Assembly: GCF_006337165.1 (NCBI RefSeq)
Contig: NZ_CP040896.1
Location: 4,216,001-4,280,000 of the forward strand
DNA: 64,000 nucleotides
From: Hymenobacter jejuensis
GTDB taxonomy: Bacteria; Bacteroidota; Bacteroidia; Cytophagales; Hymenobacteraceae
Direction: 5' to 3'
Every line of letters begins with the position of its first letter. Positions within the stretch are counted from its first letter, which is position 1. Both the position numbers and the translations under genes were made by a program. Under the pieces are notes generated by a model. It had not been told where the DNA came from, did not search any database, and worked only from the letters and a program-made list of their open reading frames with translations. Shown in pieces: positions 53,642-62,271 of the stretch.

Positions 53642-54529
53642 TTAAGCACTGATACCCGTTTCTTCCTCTGAAATGCGCCACAAACGCGTGGCATCCAACC
53701 GATTTTGAGCGGCCGCGGAGGGAGTAGTGACCTTCGAGCCTTTGAAATATTTGCCGCTAATGCTGGCCACATCGGGCGAGGCCGCCAAGTAAATGCTCGT
53801 GCGGGCGCCTCGTTCGGGGCTGATCATAAACGGTTTGGCAATCCACCAGAGCGCCTTCATCAGCAGCGAACTGTTGGGGTTGATCAGGCCGGTATTGACC
53901 ATGCCTGGGTGCAGGCAGTTCGCAGTAATGCCGGTTAGCTCTAGCCGGTGTGATAACTCATTGGTAAACAAAATGTTAGCGAGCTTTGAATCGCAATAAG
54001 CTGTGAGGGAGCTGTATTTGTCGGGCGCGTTACGGGCCTCTTGCGAAAACTCGATCTGGCCGAGCCGATACGTGTCGGAAGCCACCGTGATGATGCGTGC
54101 TTGTTTGGCCTCCAGCATCAAGGGAAGGAGCAAATTGGTAAGCGCAAACGGGGCCAGGTGATTGGTGGCCCAGCTCAGTTCATGGCCTTCGCTGGTGAGC
54201 GTAAACTGGCCCGGCATGATGCCGGCGTTGTTAACTAGGATGTCAACCTTGTCGTAGCGGCTCTTTATGTCGTCGGCCAGCGCCCGCACGTTGGCAATTA
54301 ATGACAGATCGCAAAGCAGAATGTCCAGCTTGGCTTCCGGCCCGATGACTTGTTCGATATAGGCGCGGGCTTGTTCGGCTTTGTCGGGGTTGCGGCATAC
54401 CAATGCCACCCGCGCCCCACGCCGGGCCAATTCGCGGGCCGTAACAAGGCCAAGACCGCTGGAGGCACCAGTCACGATGGCCGTTTTGTCGCGCAGAGTT
54501 AGGGGTGCAAGAGAACCAGCCATGTACAA
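53642..54529 (-). CDS. Short-chain dehydrogenase/reductase, retinol-dehydrogenase-like
   Basis: 295 residues. TGASSGLGLVTARELARRGA is the cofactor motif, CDLSLIANVRALADDI the Asp region, LVNNAGIMPG the NNAG motif, and SSLTAYCDSKLANILF the catalytic Tyr-x3-Lys (Tyr near 164). NCLHPGMVNTGL follows. This layout is that of the retinol-dehydrogenase/WW-oxidoreductase-like SDR group, common in bacteria with unknown substrates. ATG 54523 (MAGSLAPLTLRDKT) is a likely alternative start. It stands alone between the Schlafen-type and DUF3127 genes, both also on the minus strand. Confidence 0.88.
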   Translation of the reverse strand: MYMAGSLAPLTLRDKTAIVTGASSGLGLVTARELARRGARVALVCRNPDKAEQARAYIEQVIGPEAKLDILLCDLSLIANVRALADDIKSRYDKVDILVNNAGIMPGQFTLTSEGHELSWATNHLAPFALTNLLLPLMLEAKQARIITVASDTYRLGQIEFSQEARNAPDKYSSLTAYCDSKLANILFTNELSHRLELTGITANCLHPGMVNTGLINPNSSLLMKALWWIAKPFMISPERGARTSIYLAASPDVASISGKYFKGSKVTTPSAAAQNRLDATRLWRISEEETGISA

Positions 54530-54621
54530 AATGAAAAAAGAATCGGAGGTGTAAACGAAGAAACGCTACTGAGAAGTTGTCGCTTTTTGCGAAAGCACTC
54601 AAAAGTAGGAGGGCGGCGCAC

Positions 54622-54653
54622 AAAAAATGCCGCTCCTTGCGGGAACGGCATTT
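54622..54653 (-). terminator. Terminator of the DUF3127 gene
   Basis: Arms AAATGCCG (54625-54632) and CGGCATTT (54646-54653), extended inside by further pairs; on the minus strand the stem is followed by a run of six T. Confidence 0.75.
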
Positions 54654-54680
54654 GAAATGAAAACCAGCTCGCTGGTTTGC

Positions 54681-55109
54681 TTAGAACGGCAGATCGTTGT
54701 CGTCGTCGCTGGCGATGGGCGCAGCGGGCTGAGCACGCAGGTTGGGGTTCTGGTTAGCCTGGGGCTGACGCGGAGCCGGCGCGGCTTGCTGATTGCTGTA
54801 GCTACCGCCTCCCGAAGAAGCACCGCCGCCACTGGCAGCTTCCAGTTTCCAGGCTTCGAGGTTGGTGAAGTACAGCATCTGGCCGTTTTTGTTGAACCCG
54901 CGGCCACGCAGGTTGAAGGTTACCTTCACTTCGTCTCCTACTTTGTAAGAATCGATGAGAGCGGTTTTATCCTGCACCAGTTGGAATTTGATATGCTCAG
55001 GATACTGGCCTTCCACGACTTCCAGCACGAATTCGCGCTTGCGGAATTTCTCGCTCACCTGCTGTTCGTCGAAAATTTCGTGCAGGCGGCCGGTAGCTTC
55101 GTAAGCCAT
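54681..55109 (-). CDS. DUF3127 OB-fold protein with SSB-like acidic C-terminal tip
   Basis: 142 residues. The first 90 are DUF3127: GRLHEIFDEQQVSEKFRKRE, FVLEVVEGQYPEHIKFQLVQ and VKVTFNLRGRGFNKNGQMLY, consistent with a single OB fold. A Gly/Ser/Gln/Pro-rich disordered linker (about 95-130) follows, ending in SDDDNDLPF. That order of OB fold, flexible linker and DDD..PF end is the same as in single-strand-binding protein SSB, whose tip recruits replication and repair enzymes. Whether this protein binds ssDNA is not shown. TACGTTTG on the minus strand (55152-55145) is a likely -7 box 36 bases upstream. Confidence 0.88.
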   Translation of the reverse strand: MAYEATGRLHEIFDEQQVSEKFRKREFVLEVVEGQYPEHIKFQLVQDKTALIDSYKVGDEVKVTFNLRGRGFNKNGQMLYFTNLEAWKLEAASGGGASSGGGSYSNQQAAPAPRQPQANQNPNLRAQPAAPIASDDDNDLPF

Positions 55110-55144
55110 AAGAAAGAATAATTAGAGGAGTTGAAACAGTAATT

Positions 55145-55152
55145 CAAACGTA
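55145..55152 (-). promoter_or_regulatory. -7 box of the DUF3127 gene (TACGTTTG on the minus strand)
   Basis: Matches TAnnTTTG 36 bases upstream of ATG 55109. No clear -33 TTG. Confidence 0.45.
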
Positions 55153-55208
55153 CGAAAAAAAACCGACGAAGGCCATGTTGAAAGCGGCCAATGCCCCTCT
55201 CGGCTGCG

Positions 55209-55216
55209 TACTTTTG
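55209..55216 (+). promoter_or_regulatory. -7 box of the isoaspartyl peptidase gene (TACTTTTG)
   Basis: Matches TAnnTTTG 22 bases before ATG 55239. It lies after the in-frame ATG at 55191, which supports 55239 as the true start. Confidence 0.5.
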
Positions 55217-55238
55217 TGCCCTCTTTTACATCTTGCTC

Positions 55239-56222
55239 ATGACCAACAAATTGGCTTTGGCTATCCACGGCGGAGCCGGCACCATTGCCCGCGCCACCCT
55301 GACCAGCGAGGCAGAGACAGCCTACCGGGCTGCGTTACAAACTGCTTTGGAAGTAGGCTATGCTGTGCTCACGGCGGGTGGGCCCGCTCTTGAAGCCGTG
55401 GAAATGGCCGTGCGCAGCCTTGAAGACTGCCCCCTTTTTAATGCCGGACGCGGCGCCGTGTTTACGCACGAAGGCCATCACGAGATGGATGCGGCCATTA
55501 TGGATGGCCGCAACCGGGCAGCCGGTGCTGTCACGGGCGTTCGTACGGTGCAGAACCCGATTCGGGCCGCGCGCTTAGTAATGGACAAAACAGAGCATGT
55601 ACTGCTCGCGTGGCCCGGTGCCGACGAATTGGCCCGCGAACATGGCTTGCCTACCCAGCCCGTCGAATATTTCTTTACGCAACATCGCTACGACCAATTG
55701 CAAGAAGCCCTGACCGAGGGCCGCATGCGGCTCGACCACAGCACCTCTCTGCAAGCCGAAGCCCCGCTCGCCGAGCCCGGCGCCATTAACGAAGATTCCA
55801 AAAAGAAAATGGGCACGGTCGGGGCCGTGGCTCGTGATATTAATGGCGACCTAGCGGCGGCTACCAGCACCGGCGGCATGACCAACAAGCAATATTCCCG
55901 CATCGGCGACTCACCCATTATCGGTGCCGGCACTTTCGCCGACAACCGCACTTGCGCCATTAGCTGCACGGGCCACGGCGAATTTTTTCTGCGGGCCGTG
56001 GTGGCGCATGATATTTCTTGCCTGATGGAGTACCGCGGCCTGAGCTTGGCGGAAGCTTGCCGCGTGGTCGTGCACGACAAGCTGGCGCCCATGGGTGGGG
56101 AAGGTGGCCTCGTGGCGGTCGATGCGCTCGGCAACGTGGCGCTGCCTTTCAACTCCGAAGGCATGTACCGCGGCAGCCTGACTTCCACGTCGGATTTGGT
56201 GGTACATATATATAAGGAGTAG
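55239..56222 (+). CDS. Plant-type isoaspartyl peptidase/L-asparaginase
   Basis: 327-residue Ntn-hydrolase precursor. LALAIHGGAGTIARA at the N-terminus and NAGRGAVFTHEGHHEMDAAI are family hallmarks. KKKMGTVGAVARD holds the Thr (near residue 193) that becomes the N-terminal nucleophile after self-cleavage, and ATSTGGMTNKQYSRIGDSPI lines the active site. Such enzymes hydrolyse beta-aspartyl dipeptides, including beta-Asp-Arg released from cyanophycin. A -7 box at 55209-55216 supports ATG 55239 over 55191. It converges on the cyanophycinase gene 56313-57239 across a shared 69-base palindrome, which suggests a joint role. Confidence 0.93.
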   Translation: MTNKLALAIHGGAGTIARATLTSEAETAYRAALQTALEVGYAVLTAGGPALEAVEMAVRSLEDCPLFNAGRGAVFTHEGHHEMDAAIMDGRNRAAGAVTGVRTVQNPIRAARLVMDKTEHVLLAWPGADELAREHGLPTQPVEYFFTQHRYDQLQEALTEGRMRLDHSTSLQAEAPLAEPGAINEDSKKKMGTVGAVARDINGDLAAATSTGGMTNKQYSRIGDSPIIGAGTFADNRTCAISCTGHGEFFLRAVVAHDISCLMEYRGLSLAEACRVVVHDKLAPMGGEGGLVAVDALGNVALPFNSEGMYRGSLTSTSDLVVHIYKE

Positions 56223-56238
56223 CTATAGGCTTCAGAAA

Positions 56239-56307
56239 GCAGTCGCCGCCTAACGCAACGGGCCGCGTTCCTTAGGAACGCGGCCCGTTGCGTTAGGCGG
56301 CGACTGC
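56239..56307. terminator. 69-base perfect palindrome between two convergent genes
   Basis: 34-base arms, perfectly complementary, around one central base. It lies between the isoaspartyl peptidase stop (56222) and the cyanophycinase stop (56313). The sides are GC-rich without T-runs. It should block both converging transcripts as an exceptionally stable hairpin. Confidence 0.7.
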
Positions 56308-56312
56308 GCTAA

Positions 56313-57239
56313 CTACAAACTGGCTTCCTGTTTCTCAACCGGAATTGGAGTTACGTGTGCTTCTTTGTTGACGTAAAAGTGCCGCTCCTGAATATCATAG
56401 ACATTGCCTTTGGCCAGCACGTGCATGGTTAGGTTTTCGACGGAGAGGGCTGCGCCTTTTTTGGCGGCAGCGGCATTATTATGCTGAATGTTGTGGCCGT
56501 CGACGATGATGACCAAGTTCGAGCCGATCGTTTCGATCAGGTTGCCGCACGTGATGAGCACGCCGGTGTCTTCGCCCAACCCGATGCCGATGAGCTTGGG
56601 GTGCAAACTCACCGATTCGATGAGGCGACCAAAGCGGCCGCGCTTTACAAAGTGCGAATCGATCACGACGTTGTGAATCAGGTTTAGACCTGTGCCAATC
56701 TTTACGCTGCCTTTCATCAACGCGTCCGGTACGCTGCCGCCCCGAATCATGATGTGCGACATGGCCATGGCGCCTGCACTCGTGCCCGCAATCACAAAGT
56801 TAGACTCGGCGTGGTAACGAGCCGAGAGGCGCTCGAGGAACTCAGTGTCGCCGAACATCTCCCGCAGGCGCGACTGGTTGCCGCCGCTGAACATAACGAT
56901 GTCGGCCTGGAGCAGGCGCTCCAAGTATTCGGCTTTGCGAGCATCCGCGGGCGTGCGAATGTCCATGATGCCCACTTTCAGGCAGTTGAGCATCGCAAAG
57001 GAAGAAACGTAGATTTTGCCTACTTCTTCCGGGATCATCGAGGCCGTGGTGATGACTTCGATGCGCGGATCGGTCTTCCCCGACTCCGTGACGATGCGCT
57101 TCAGAATGCCCAGCTCAAAAAAGTTGAGGTAGTACTTCTTCTTGGTGCGTGGGTTGGGGTAGGTACCTTTATCTTCATTGCCACCGATGGCAATCAGTTT
57201 ACCGAGAGGTCTTGGATCTTTCAACGCAGGGGAAATCAA
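56313..57239 (-). CDS. cphB: Cyanophycinase (S51-family serine peptidase)
   Basis: 308 residues. KLIAIGGNEDKGTYPNP at the N-terminus, IVMFSGGNQSRLREMFGDTE, FVIAGTSAGAMAMSHIMIRG (nucleophile Ser near residue 157, GTSAGA) and LIHNVVIDSHFVKRGRFGRL are all characteristic. Cyanophycinase cuts the aspartate-arginine storage polymer cyanophycin into beta-Asp-Arg dipeptides, inside the cell (no signal peptide). The isoaspartyl peptidase gene that would split the dipeptide is convergent at 55239. A cyanophycin synthetase gene is not in the window, so the polymer source is unknown. It lies 79 bases downstream of the M1 aminopeptidase gene on the same strand. Confidence 0.9.
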   Translation of the reverse strand: MISPALKDPRPLGKLIAIGGNEDKGTYPNPRTKKKYYLNFFELGILKRIVTESGKTDPRIEVITTASMIPEEVGKIYVSSFAMLNCLKVGIMDIRTPADARKAEYLERLLQADIVMFSGGNQSRLREMFGDTEFLERLSARYHAESNFVIAGTSAGAMAMSHIMIRGGSVPDALMKGSVKIGTGLNLIHNVVIDSHFVKRGRFGRLIESVSLHPKLIGIGLGEDTGVLITCGNLIETIGSNLVIIVDGHNIQHNNAAAAKKGAALSVENLTMHVLAKGNVYDIQERHFYVNKEAHVTPIPVEKQEASL

Positions 57240-57318
57240 CTAATCAAGTAAGTCAAAACACAAAAGGACGGGCCTTGCACTTGGGCAAGCAAGCTTCGGG
57301 CCACTCACCTTGTACGGC

Positions 57319-59127
57319 TCAGTTCGTCTTTCGGCCTACCAACACGTCGAGCGTGCTGGTTGCGACCGAGTGATAATTGGGGCGCGCTTCGGCATAAATC
57401 GCCTGGGCCCGCTCCCGGCCACCAGGAGTTGCCAGCAACGCTTTGTAGAGCGGCACCAGAAATTTGCGGCGGCCTACCCGGACCAAAAACCGGTGCACGG
57501 CCTCGTCAACGGGGTGGTAGCCCGCGGCTATGGCCTTTGGAAACCAGGCAGTTAGGATTTCTGCATTGCCCGACTGGGTAAAACCAAATGCAGTATCTAA
57601 ATCTAATAACTGATTGATTGACAAATTGTTAGGAAGGCCCTGTAAAAAGTGCGTCCATTCGTGGCTGCTCCAGCCAGTGGTGTCGAGTACGGCGGCGGGT
57701 GTGCCGTGTAACCAGCTTTGCAGCGTGGCTTCCACTGCCTCGAACCGAACAGAAGCCACCCGCGGCGCCACCGCCGGAATGCCCGGCTGGTTTACCCAGG
57801 CGTCCAACTGCAGCTTCTCCTCCAGGCCCGGTTCTTTGTCTAAAAGCTCCCGCCGGAGGTAGCCGATAAAGGAAGCTGTATCCATCGACTGGAAGCTATG
57901 TGACGTGAAGTACTCCTTGATAAAGGCATCCAGTCGGGCGCGGCCTACTAGAGTTTCGAGTGTAAGCAGGAGGTAGTCGCCTTTTTCGTAAGCAATTTCA
58001 TTTAGTCCTTCATCCGGATCGCGGCCGGCCAGGTCCAGATGGAGGTGGGTGTCTTTGCTTTTCGAACCTAGTTCTTCGATGGTGTGCAGCAGAGCCGTAT
58101 GACCCAGTACCTGCAACATATCGGAGTAAGGGCGCCCGTAAAGCTTCTCCATAATGCGCCGCTCGAAGTAAACCGTGAAGCCTTCGTTGAGCCAGAAATC
58201 ATCCCAGGTAGCGTTGGTCACCAAGTTACCCGACCAAGAATGAGCTAACTCATGGGCCACCAAGCTAGTCAGGCTGCGGTCGCCGGTCAGAATTGTGGGC
58301 GTTACAAATGTTAATCTTGGGTTTTCCATGCCACCAAACGGAAAACTCGGCGGCAGCACCAGCAAATCGTACCGTTCCCAGCGATAAGCGCCGTAAAGGT
58401 CTTCCGCAGCGGCAACCATTCTCTCGAGGTCTGCAAATTCATAAGTCGAGGCAGGCAGCGTAGTTGGTTCGGCATAGATGCCAGTGCGAGAACTAAGGGG
58501 AGCAAATGCCAGATCACCGACAGCCAACGCCATGAGGTAAGCTGGAATCGGTTGCTCCATGCGGAAATGATACTGACCTGATGGATTCAGGGCTTGTGGG
58601 TTTTCGGCACTCATCAGCGCCAAAAGCTTGGCCGGTACGCGAACGCTTGCTTCGCAGGTGAAGCGCACGCCGGGGGAGTCCTGGCACGGAAGCCAGGTGC
58701 GCGCAAGAATGGCTTGCGATTGGGTAAACAAAAAAGGATGCTGCCGACCGGCCGTCTGCTCCGGGGGAAGCCATTGCAAAGCGGCCGCGCCCGGAGTGGT
58801 ACGGTAACGAACCGTGACCGCAGTAGTGTCGGGCCGGATAGCAATGCGCAGCGACTGGCCCAGCACCGGATCGGAGGGCCCAAGCTCGAAAGTCGTTGGC
58901 TCGCCGGTGGGGCCGCCCAGCAGAACTGCTTCAACGTCGAGGTCACGGGCGTCGAGCACCAGCTCGGAGGCCGCGCCGAATTTTTGAAACTGCCAGGTCG
59001 CGTATCCGCTTAGGGAGCGGCTCTCGAAATCAACTACAAGGTTCAGCTCTAAATGCCTCACTACCGCATCGGCCGGCTGAGCATGTGTGTGAGGATCGGG
59101 GGAAAGCAGGGCAGTAGTGGCAGACAT
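57319..59127 (-). CDS. M1-family zinc aminopeptidase
   Basis: 602 residues from ATG 59127 (MSATTALLSPDPHTHAQPAD); an upstream ATG at 59196 is unlikely because a -7 box (TATCTTTG, 59184-59177, minus strand) lies between them. GGMENPRLTFVTPTIL is the substrate-binding GxMEN loop, and HELAHSWSGN followed by NEGFTVYFE the zinc site HExxH-x18-E. A C-terminal helical domain follows (about 460-600). The size and domain layout resemble leukotriene-A4-hydrolase-type aminopeptidases. It is cytoplasmic, as no signal peptide is present. Together with the two downstream genes it suggests a peptide-degradation neighbourhood. Confidence 0.92.
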   Translation of the reverse strand: MSATTALLSPDPHTHAQPADAVVRHLELNLVVDFESRSLSGYATWQFQKFGAASELVLDARDLDVEAVLLGGPTGEPTTFELGPSDPVLGQSLRIAIRPDTTAVTVRYRTTPGAAALQWLPPEQTAGRQHPFLFTQSQAILARTWLPCQDSPGVRFTCEASVRVPAKLLALMSAENPQALNPSGQYHFRMEQPIPAYLMALAVGDLAFAPLSSRTGIYAEPTTLPASTYEFADLERMVAAAEDLYGAYRWERYDLLVLPPSFPFGGMENPRLTFVTPTILTGDRSLTSLVAHELAHSWSGNLVTNATWDDFWLNEGFTVYFERRIMEKLYGRPYSDMLQVLGHTALLHTIEELGSKSKDTHLHLDLAGRDPDEGLNEIAYEKGDYLLLTLETLVGRARLDAFIKEYFTSHSFQSMDTASFIGYLRRELLDKEPGLEEKLQLDAWVNQPGIPAVAPRVASVRFEAVEATLQSWLHGTPAAVLDTTGWSSHEWTHFLQGLPNNLSINQLLDLDTAFGFTQSGNAEILTAWFPKAIAAGYHPVDEAVHRFLVRVGRRKFLVPLYKALLATPGGRERAQAIYAEARPNYHSVATSTLDVLVGRKTN

Positions 59128-59176
59128 AACAGGCAAGCTAAGACTGAGCTTTGGGAGAAGACGTGAGGGGAAACGC

Positions 59177-59184
59177 CAAAGATA
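59177..59184 (-). promoter_or_regulatory. -7 box of the M1 aminopeptidase gene (TATCTTTG on the minus strand)
   Basis: Matches TAnnTTTG 49 bases upstream of ATG 59127. Confidence 0.5.
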
Positions 59185-59410
59185 GCCAAAAGGCAAAGTG
59201 CAAAACGCCGGGATATTATTTACAACTGTATAGCAAAACTTCTAACTTGCGGTGCAAGGTGTGTCCACGCATTACGGTTGAGCAGTAACCCTGCAAGACG
59301 TATTGTAGTAGAACGGGCAAAAATCCGGGAACCGATTCGGTAAGCTTTTTGCCTACGGGTTCTCAGGTTATTCATTCCACTCGCTCTCAAGCGCACACCT
59401 TCTCTGCTTC

Positions 59411-61174
59411 ATGAAACCATATTTTTTTTCCACCTTCTTTACCTCGCTTGTGTACTGGCTCCTTGGGCTGGTGCTGCTGGCTCCGGCTGCTTCGTGCAGC
59501 CAGGATCAGAAGGCGAAACTGAAGGATGCTCTGCCCGACGACCTGACTACGAAAGTTGCCGGTCCCCAGCCCAAGTTAGATAGCGTTTACGTGGCCCGCC
59601 AGATGCTGGCAGAGCCTGCGTTTAAAGACCAATGGGAATGGGGTAAGAAGTTTTATAAAGAGCGGGACTACCGATTAGGTTGGTTCCGCAACCACGAACT
59701 CGTACCACAGGCCAAGACTTTATTGGGGGTCATCAATAAGGCTGCCGACGAAGGTCTGGACCCTAAGAAGTATCAAATCAAGGACTTCGATAAGCTGTTC
59801 GATGAGTTTGAAAAGTCAAAATCCGACTCAACCAAGCGCAATGCGCTGGAAAAACAGATTGATGTAGCTCTATCGGGTACCTACTTCAATTGGGCCTCAG
59901 ATTTTTATCGGGGTACCGTAAACCCGCGCGAAGTCAAGAGCATCGACTGGAATGTGAAGCGCAACAAGATTAAGCTTCACAAGGCACTGATGACTATTCT
60001 GAAGGAGCGCGACAGCACGTATCCATACTACGAGTTTGAGCCGTTGCACCCCGAATATGAGCGCCTGAAAAAGGCTCTGGCGGATTACCGGGCTTTGCAG
60101 CGCAACAGCAATTGGCCTGTAATTCCGGCTAGTACTCGCCTCAAACCCGGAGCTTCCTCTCCGACTGTGGCGCTGTTACGGCAACGATTGTTGGGCGTAA
60201 AAGCAGCTGCAGAACAGCCCGGTGCTACGCCCGCTCAAACGGTTTCCAATGGTGGAGTGCAACCCGCTGCGGCCGCCCCAAACCAAGTGTACGACGCTGA
60301 GTTGGTCGCGGCGGTAAAGGAATTTCAGGAAGATAATGGGCTAAAAGCGGATGGCATTGTGAGCGGCGAAACGATTCACCAACTCAACGTTCCGCTCAAC
60401 GATCGCATTGACCAGATCATCCTGAATATGGAACGGTGGCGCTGGCTGCCCAAGCGTTTTGAACCTAGCTATCTGCTCGTCAACATCCCCGAATACACCC
60501 TTCATATAGTGGAGGAAAACAAGGAAGTTATGTCCATGCCCGTAATCGTGGGCAAGACGTTGAACGCCACTCCAGTGTTCAGCGACAAGATGGAATACGT
60601 GGTATTGTCGCCCTATTGGAACGTGCCTATGAGCATTATTCAGAAGGAGCTCAAGCCCAAATTGGAGGTTGATCCGGTAGGTACTCTTGAGCGTCTGGAC
60701 ATGGAAGTTGTGAAGGGATACGGTAGCAAAGCCGTGCCCGTCGACCCTACTTCAATTGACTGGGCCAACGTGGATGAGAAGAATTTTAAGTACACGGTTC
60801 GCCGTCGGCCAGGACCCAAAAACGACCTCGGTGACGTGAAGTTTATCTTCCCTAACTCGCAGGATATCTATCTCCACGACACGCCGCACGACGAGCTTTT
60901 TAGCCAGGCAAAGCGTGGCTTCAGTCACGGTTGCGTGCGCGTTGCCGAGCCTATTAAACTGGCTGAGTACCTCCTGCGCAACAAGCCCGGCTGGGATGAG
61001 ACGAAGATTCTGGACGTGATTTCGCAGCGGCAGGAGCAGTACATTACCCTGCCCGAAAAGCTACCGGTATACCTAGTATACTTCACTGCTTGGGTTGACG
61101 AAGGAGGGAAAGTGCACTTTCGCGATGACATATACGGCCACGACAAAGCCTTGGCCAAAGAGTATTTTAACTAG
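59411..61174 (+). CDS. L,D-transpeptidase (YcbB-like), lipoprotein
   Basis: 587 residues. The signal ends in lipobox PAASCS (Cys29), so it is probably membrane-anchored in the periplasm. An N-terminal helical domain (about 50-230), a peptidoglycan-binding-like domain (EFQEDNGLKADGIVSGETIH, near 310) and a YkuD catalytic domain (about 350-570) follow. HDTPHDELFSQAKRGFSHGC then VRV contains the catalytic SHGCVR motif (Cys near residue 512). It would form 3-3 crosslinks in peptidoglycan or attach proteins to it. It has its own upstream region of about 280 bases and a terminator at 61291-61328. Confidence 0.93.
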   Translation: MKPYFFSTFFTSLVYWLLGLVLLAPAASCSQDQKAKLKDALPDDLTTKVAGPQPKLDSVYVARQMLAEPAFKDQWEWGKKFYKERDYRLGWFRNHELVPQAKTLLGVINKAADEGLDPKKYQIKDFDKLFDEFEKSKSDSTKRNALEKQIDVALSGTYFNWASDFYRGTVNPREVKSIDWNVKRNKIKLHKALMTILKERDSTYPYYEFEPLHPEYERLKKALADYRALQRNSNWPVIPASTRLKPGASSPTVALLRQRLLGVKAAAEQPGATPAQTVSNGGVQPAAAAPNQVYDAELVAAVKEFQEDNGLKADGIVSGETIHQLNVPLNDRIDQIILNMERWRWLPKRFEPSYLLVNIPEYTLHIVEENKEVMSMPVIVGKTLNATPVFSDKMEYVVLSPYWNVPMSIIQKELKPKLEVDPVGTLERLDMEVVKGYGSKAVPVDPTSIDWANVDEKNFKYTVRRRPGPKNDLGDVKFIFPNSQDIYLHDTPHDELFSQAKRGFSHGCVRVAEPIKLAEYLLRNKPGWDETKILDVISQRQEQYITLPEKLPVYLVYFTAWVDEGGKVHFRDDIYGHDKALAKEYFN

Positions 61175-61290
61175 GAGTAGAGCTTAGCTTTCCCCAACGT
61201 GCTCCCTGAAGTTGCTACTGTACTCAGCTTGAATATGCTCATCTGACTTCGCGTAAGTAGCGTACGAACAGTGATGACATTGACTAGCCC

Positions 61291-61328
61291 TAACGCTGGT
61301 TGCCGTAAGGTAGCCAGCGTTATTTTTT
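61291..61328 (+). terminator. Terminator of the L,D-transpeptidase gene
   Basis: Arms TAACGCTGG (61291-61299) and CCAGCGTTA (61314-61322), then a run of T. Confidence 0.7.
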
Positions 61329-61461
61329 GCCCTTATATCTGCTTTAGCGCTGGCGCATAAGTGATGGCCTAGGGAGAGGGTAAATACTGGATGTGCTCTA
61401 CTTAGATCTATTCCACTGTAGCGTAAGTAGAAATCTTGGAATAGGAGCTACAAGGGGTATA

Positions 61462-61589
61462 GTTTACATATGTTTTACAATAGTAAACCGCATCGCCTTG
61501 TGTTTACTATTGTGATATTAATAATAACAGTCATGTTGCATATTGTAAACTGCATTCATGGCGTTGAACAGGTGATTTTTTAGCTGTAC
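61462..61589. repeat. Operator-like repeats upstream of the XRE regulator gene
   Basis: A perfect 12-base inverted repeat, ACAATAGTAAAC (61477-61488) and GTTTACTATTGT (61502-61513). The GTTTAC/GTAAAC half-site also occurs at 61462-61467 and 61545-61550, with a near copy GTAAAT close to the -7 box. The spacing suggests repressor binding sites. Confidence 0.6.
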
Positions 61590-61594
61590 ATTTG
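61564..61594 (+). promoter_or_regulatory. Promoter of the XRE regulator gene
   Basis: TTG (61564-61566), 20 bases, then TACATTTG (61587-61594): the best match in the window to the Bacteroidota consensus. ATG 61621 follows 26 bases later. Confidence 0.65.
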
Positions 61595-61620
61595 TAAATC
61601 ACACTCTTATGTAGGCTTTT

Positions 61621-62271
61621 ATGCTCGAGCGTATCCGGGAAATTCTGACGAAGCGCCACTTGACGCCTACCCAGTTCGCGGACGCCATCGGGGTCGGCCG
61701 GCCAATCATAAGCCACATTCTCAGCGGCCGTAATAAGCCTAGCCTGGAAGTAGTGCAGAAGATTATTGCAGCGTTTCCAGACCTTTCTCTGCCGTGGCTT
61801 CTGAGCGGCGCAGGCGAAATGGTAGCTGCTCCAGGAGGTGTAAATGCTGCTACAACTACAGAACAGCCTGAAAACAGCGCATTAGCGGCTTCTCCTGCCC
61901 GCAAAACAGCTCCAGCACGTTCTGATAAGCCCAGGGTGCCTGCTAAACCCCTACAGGCCTCTAACGACGTCGTGGATGCTCTGGAATACAGCGAGACGGT
62001 TACCAGTAGTTCGGCATCAGTGGCTCCTGTTAGCGCCCCCATTGCGGAGGTAGTGCCTACTATGGCGCCCCCAGCACTTCCCTCTGAGCCCGCTCCGAGC
62101 GCGTCCAAGGTATCTGCTGTATTACCGCCGGTTGTTGCGCCAAGTGTGACTTCAGATGCTACGGCTGCAACGCTGGCAGGCTTGACATCGCCTGAAAAGG
62201 CAATCCGTCGAATCGTGATTTTCTATCAGGACGGGACCTTTGTCGACTACCGCCCGGAGGCTGCTAACTAG
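61621..62271 (+). CDS. XRE-family HTH transcription regulator with long disordered middle
   Basis: 216 residues. Residues 1-65 are a helix-turn-helix of the Cro/C1 type (HLTPTQFADAIGVGRPIISH, then ILSGRNKPSLEVVQKIIAAF). The middle 120 residues are Pro/Ala/Ser/Val-rich and probably disordered. The C-terminal EKAIRRIVIFYQDGTFVDYR is a short conserved block seen in related Bacteroidota regulators. The upstream region has a clear promoter and several GTTTAC-type repeats, so it may control its own expression. Targets are unknown. It is not next to phage genes. Confidence 0.85.
   Translation: MLERIREILTKRHLTPTQFADAIGVGRPIISHILSGRNKPSLEVVQKIIAAFPDLSLPWLLSGAGEMVAAPGGVNAATTTEQPENSALAASPARKTAPARSDKPRVPAKPLQASNDVVDALEYSETVTSSSASVAPVSAPIAEVVPTMAPPALPSEPAPSASKVSAVLPPVVAPSVTSDATAATLAGLTSPEKAIRRIVIFYQDGTFVDYRPEAAN

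Noticed and set aside
61462..62271. Prophage immunity region
   Set aside because: The operator-like repeats and XRE regulator fit, but no integrase, antirepressor or structural phage gene is nearby.
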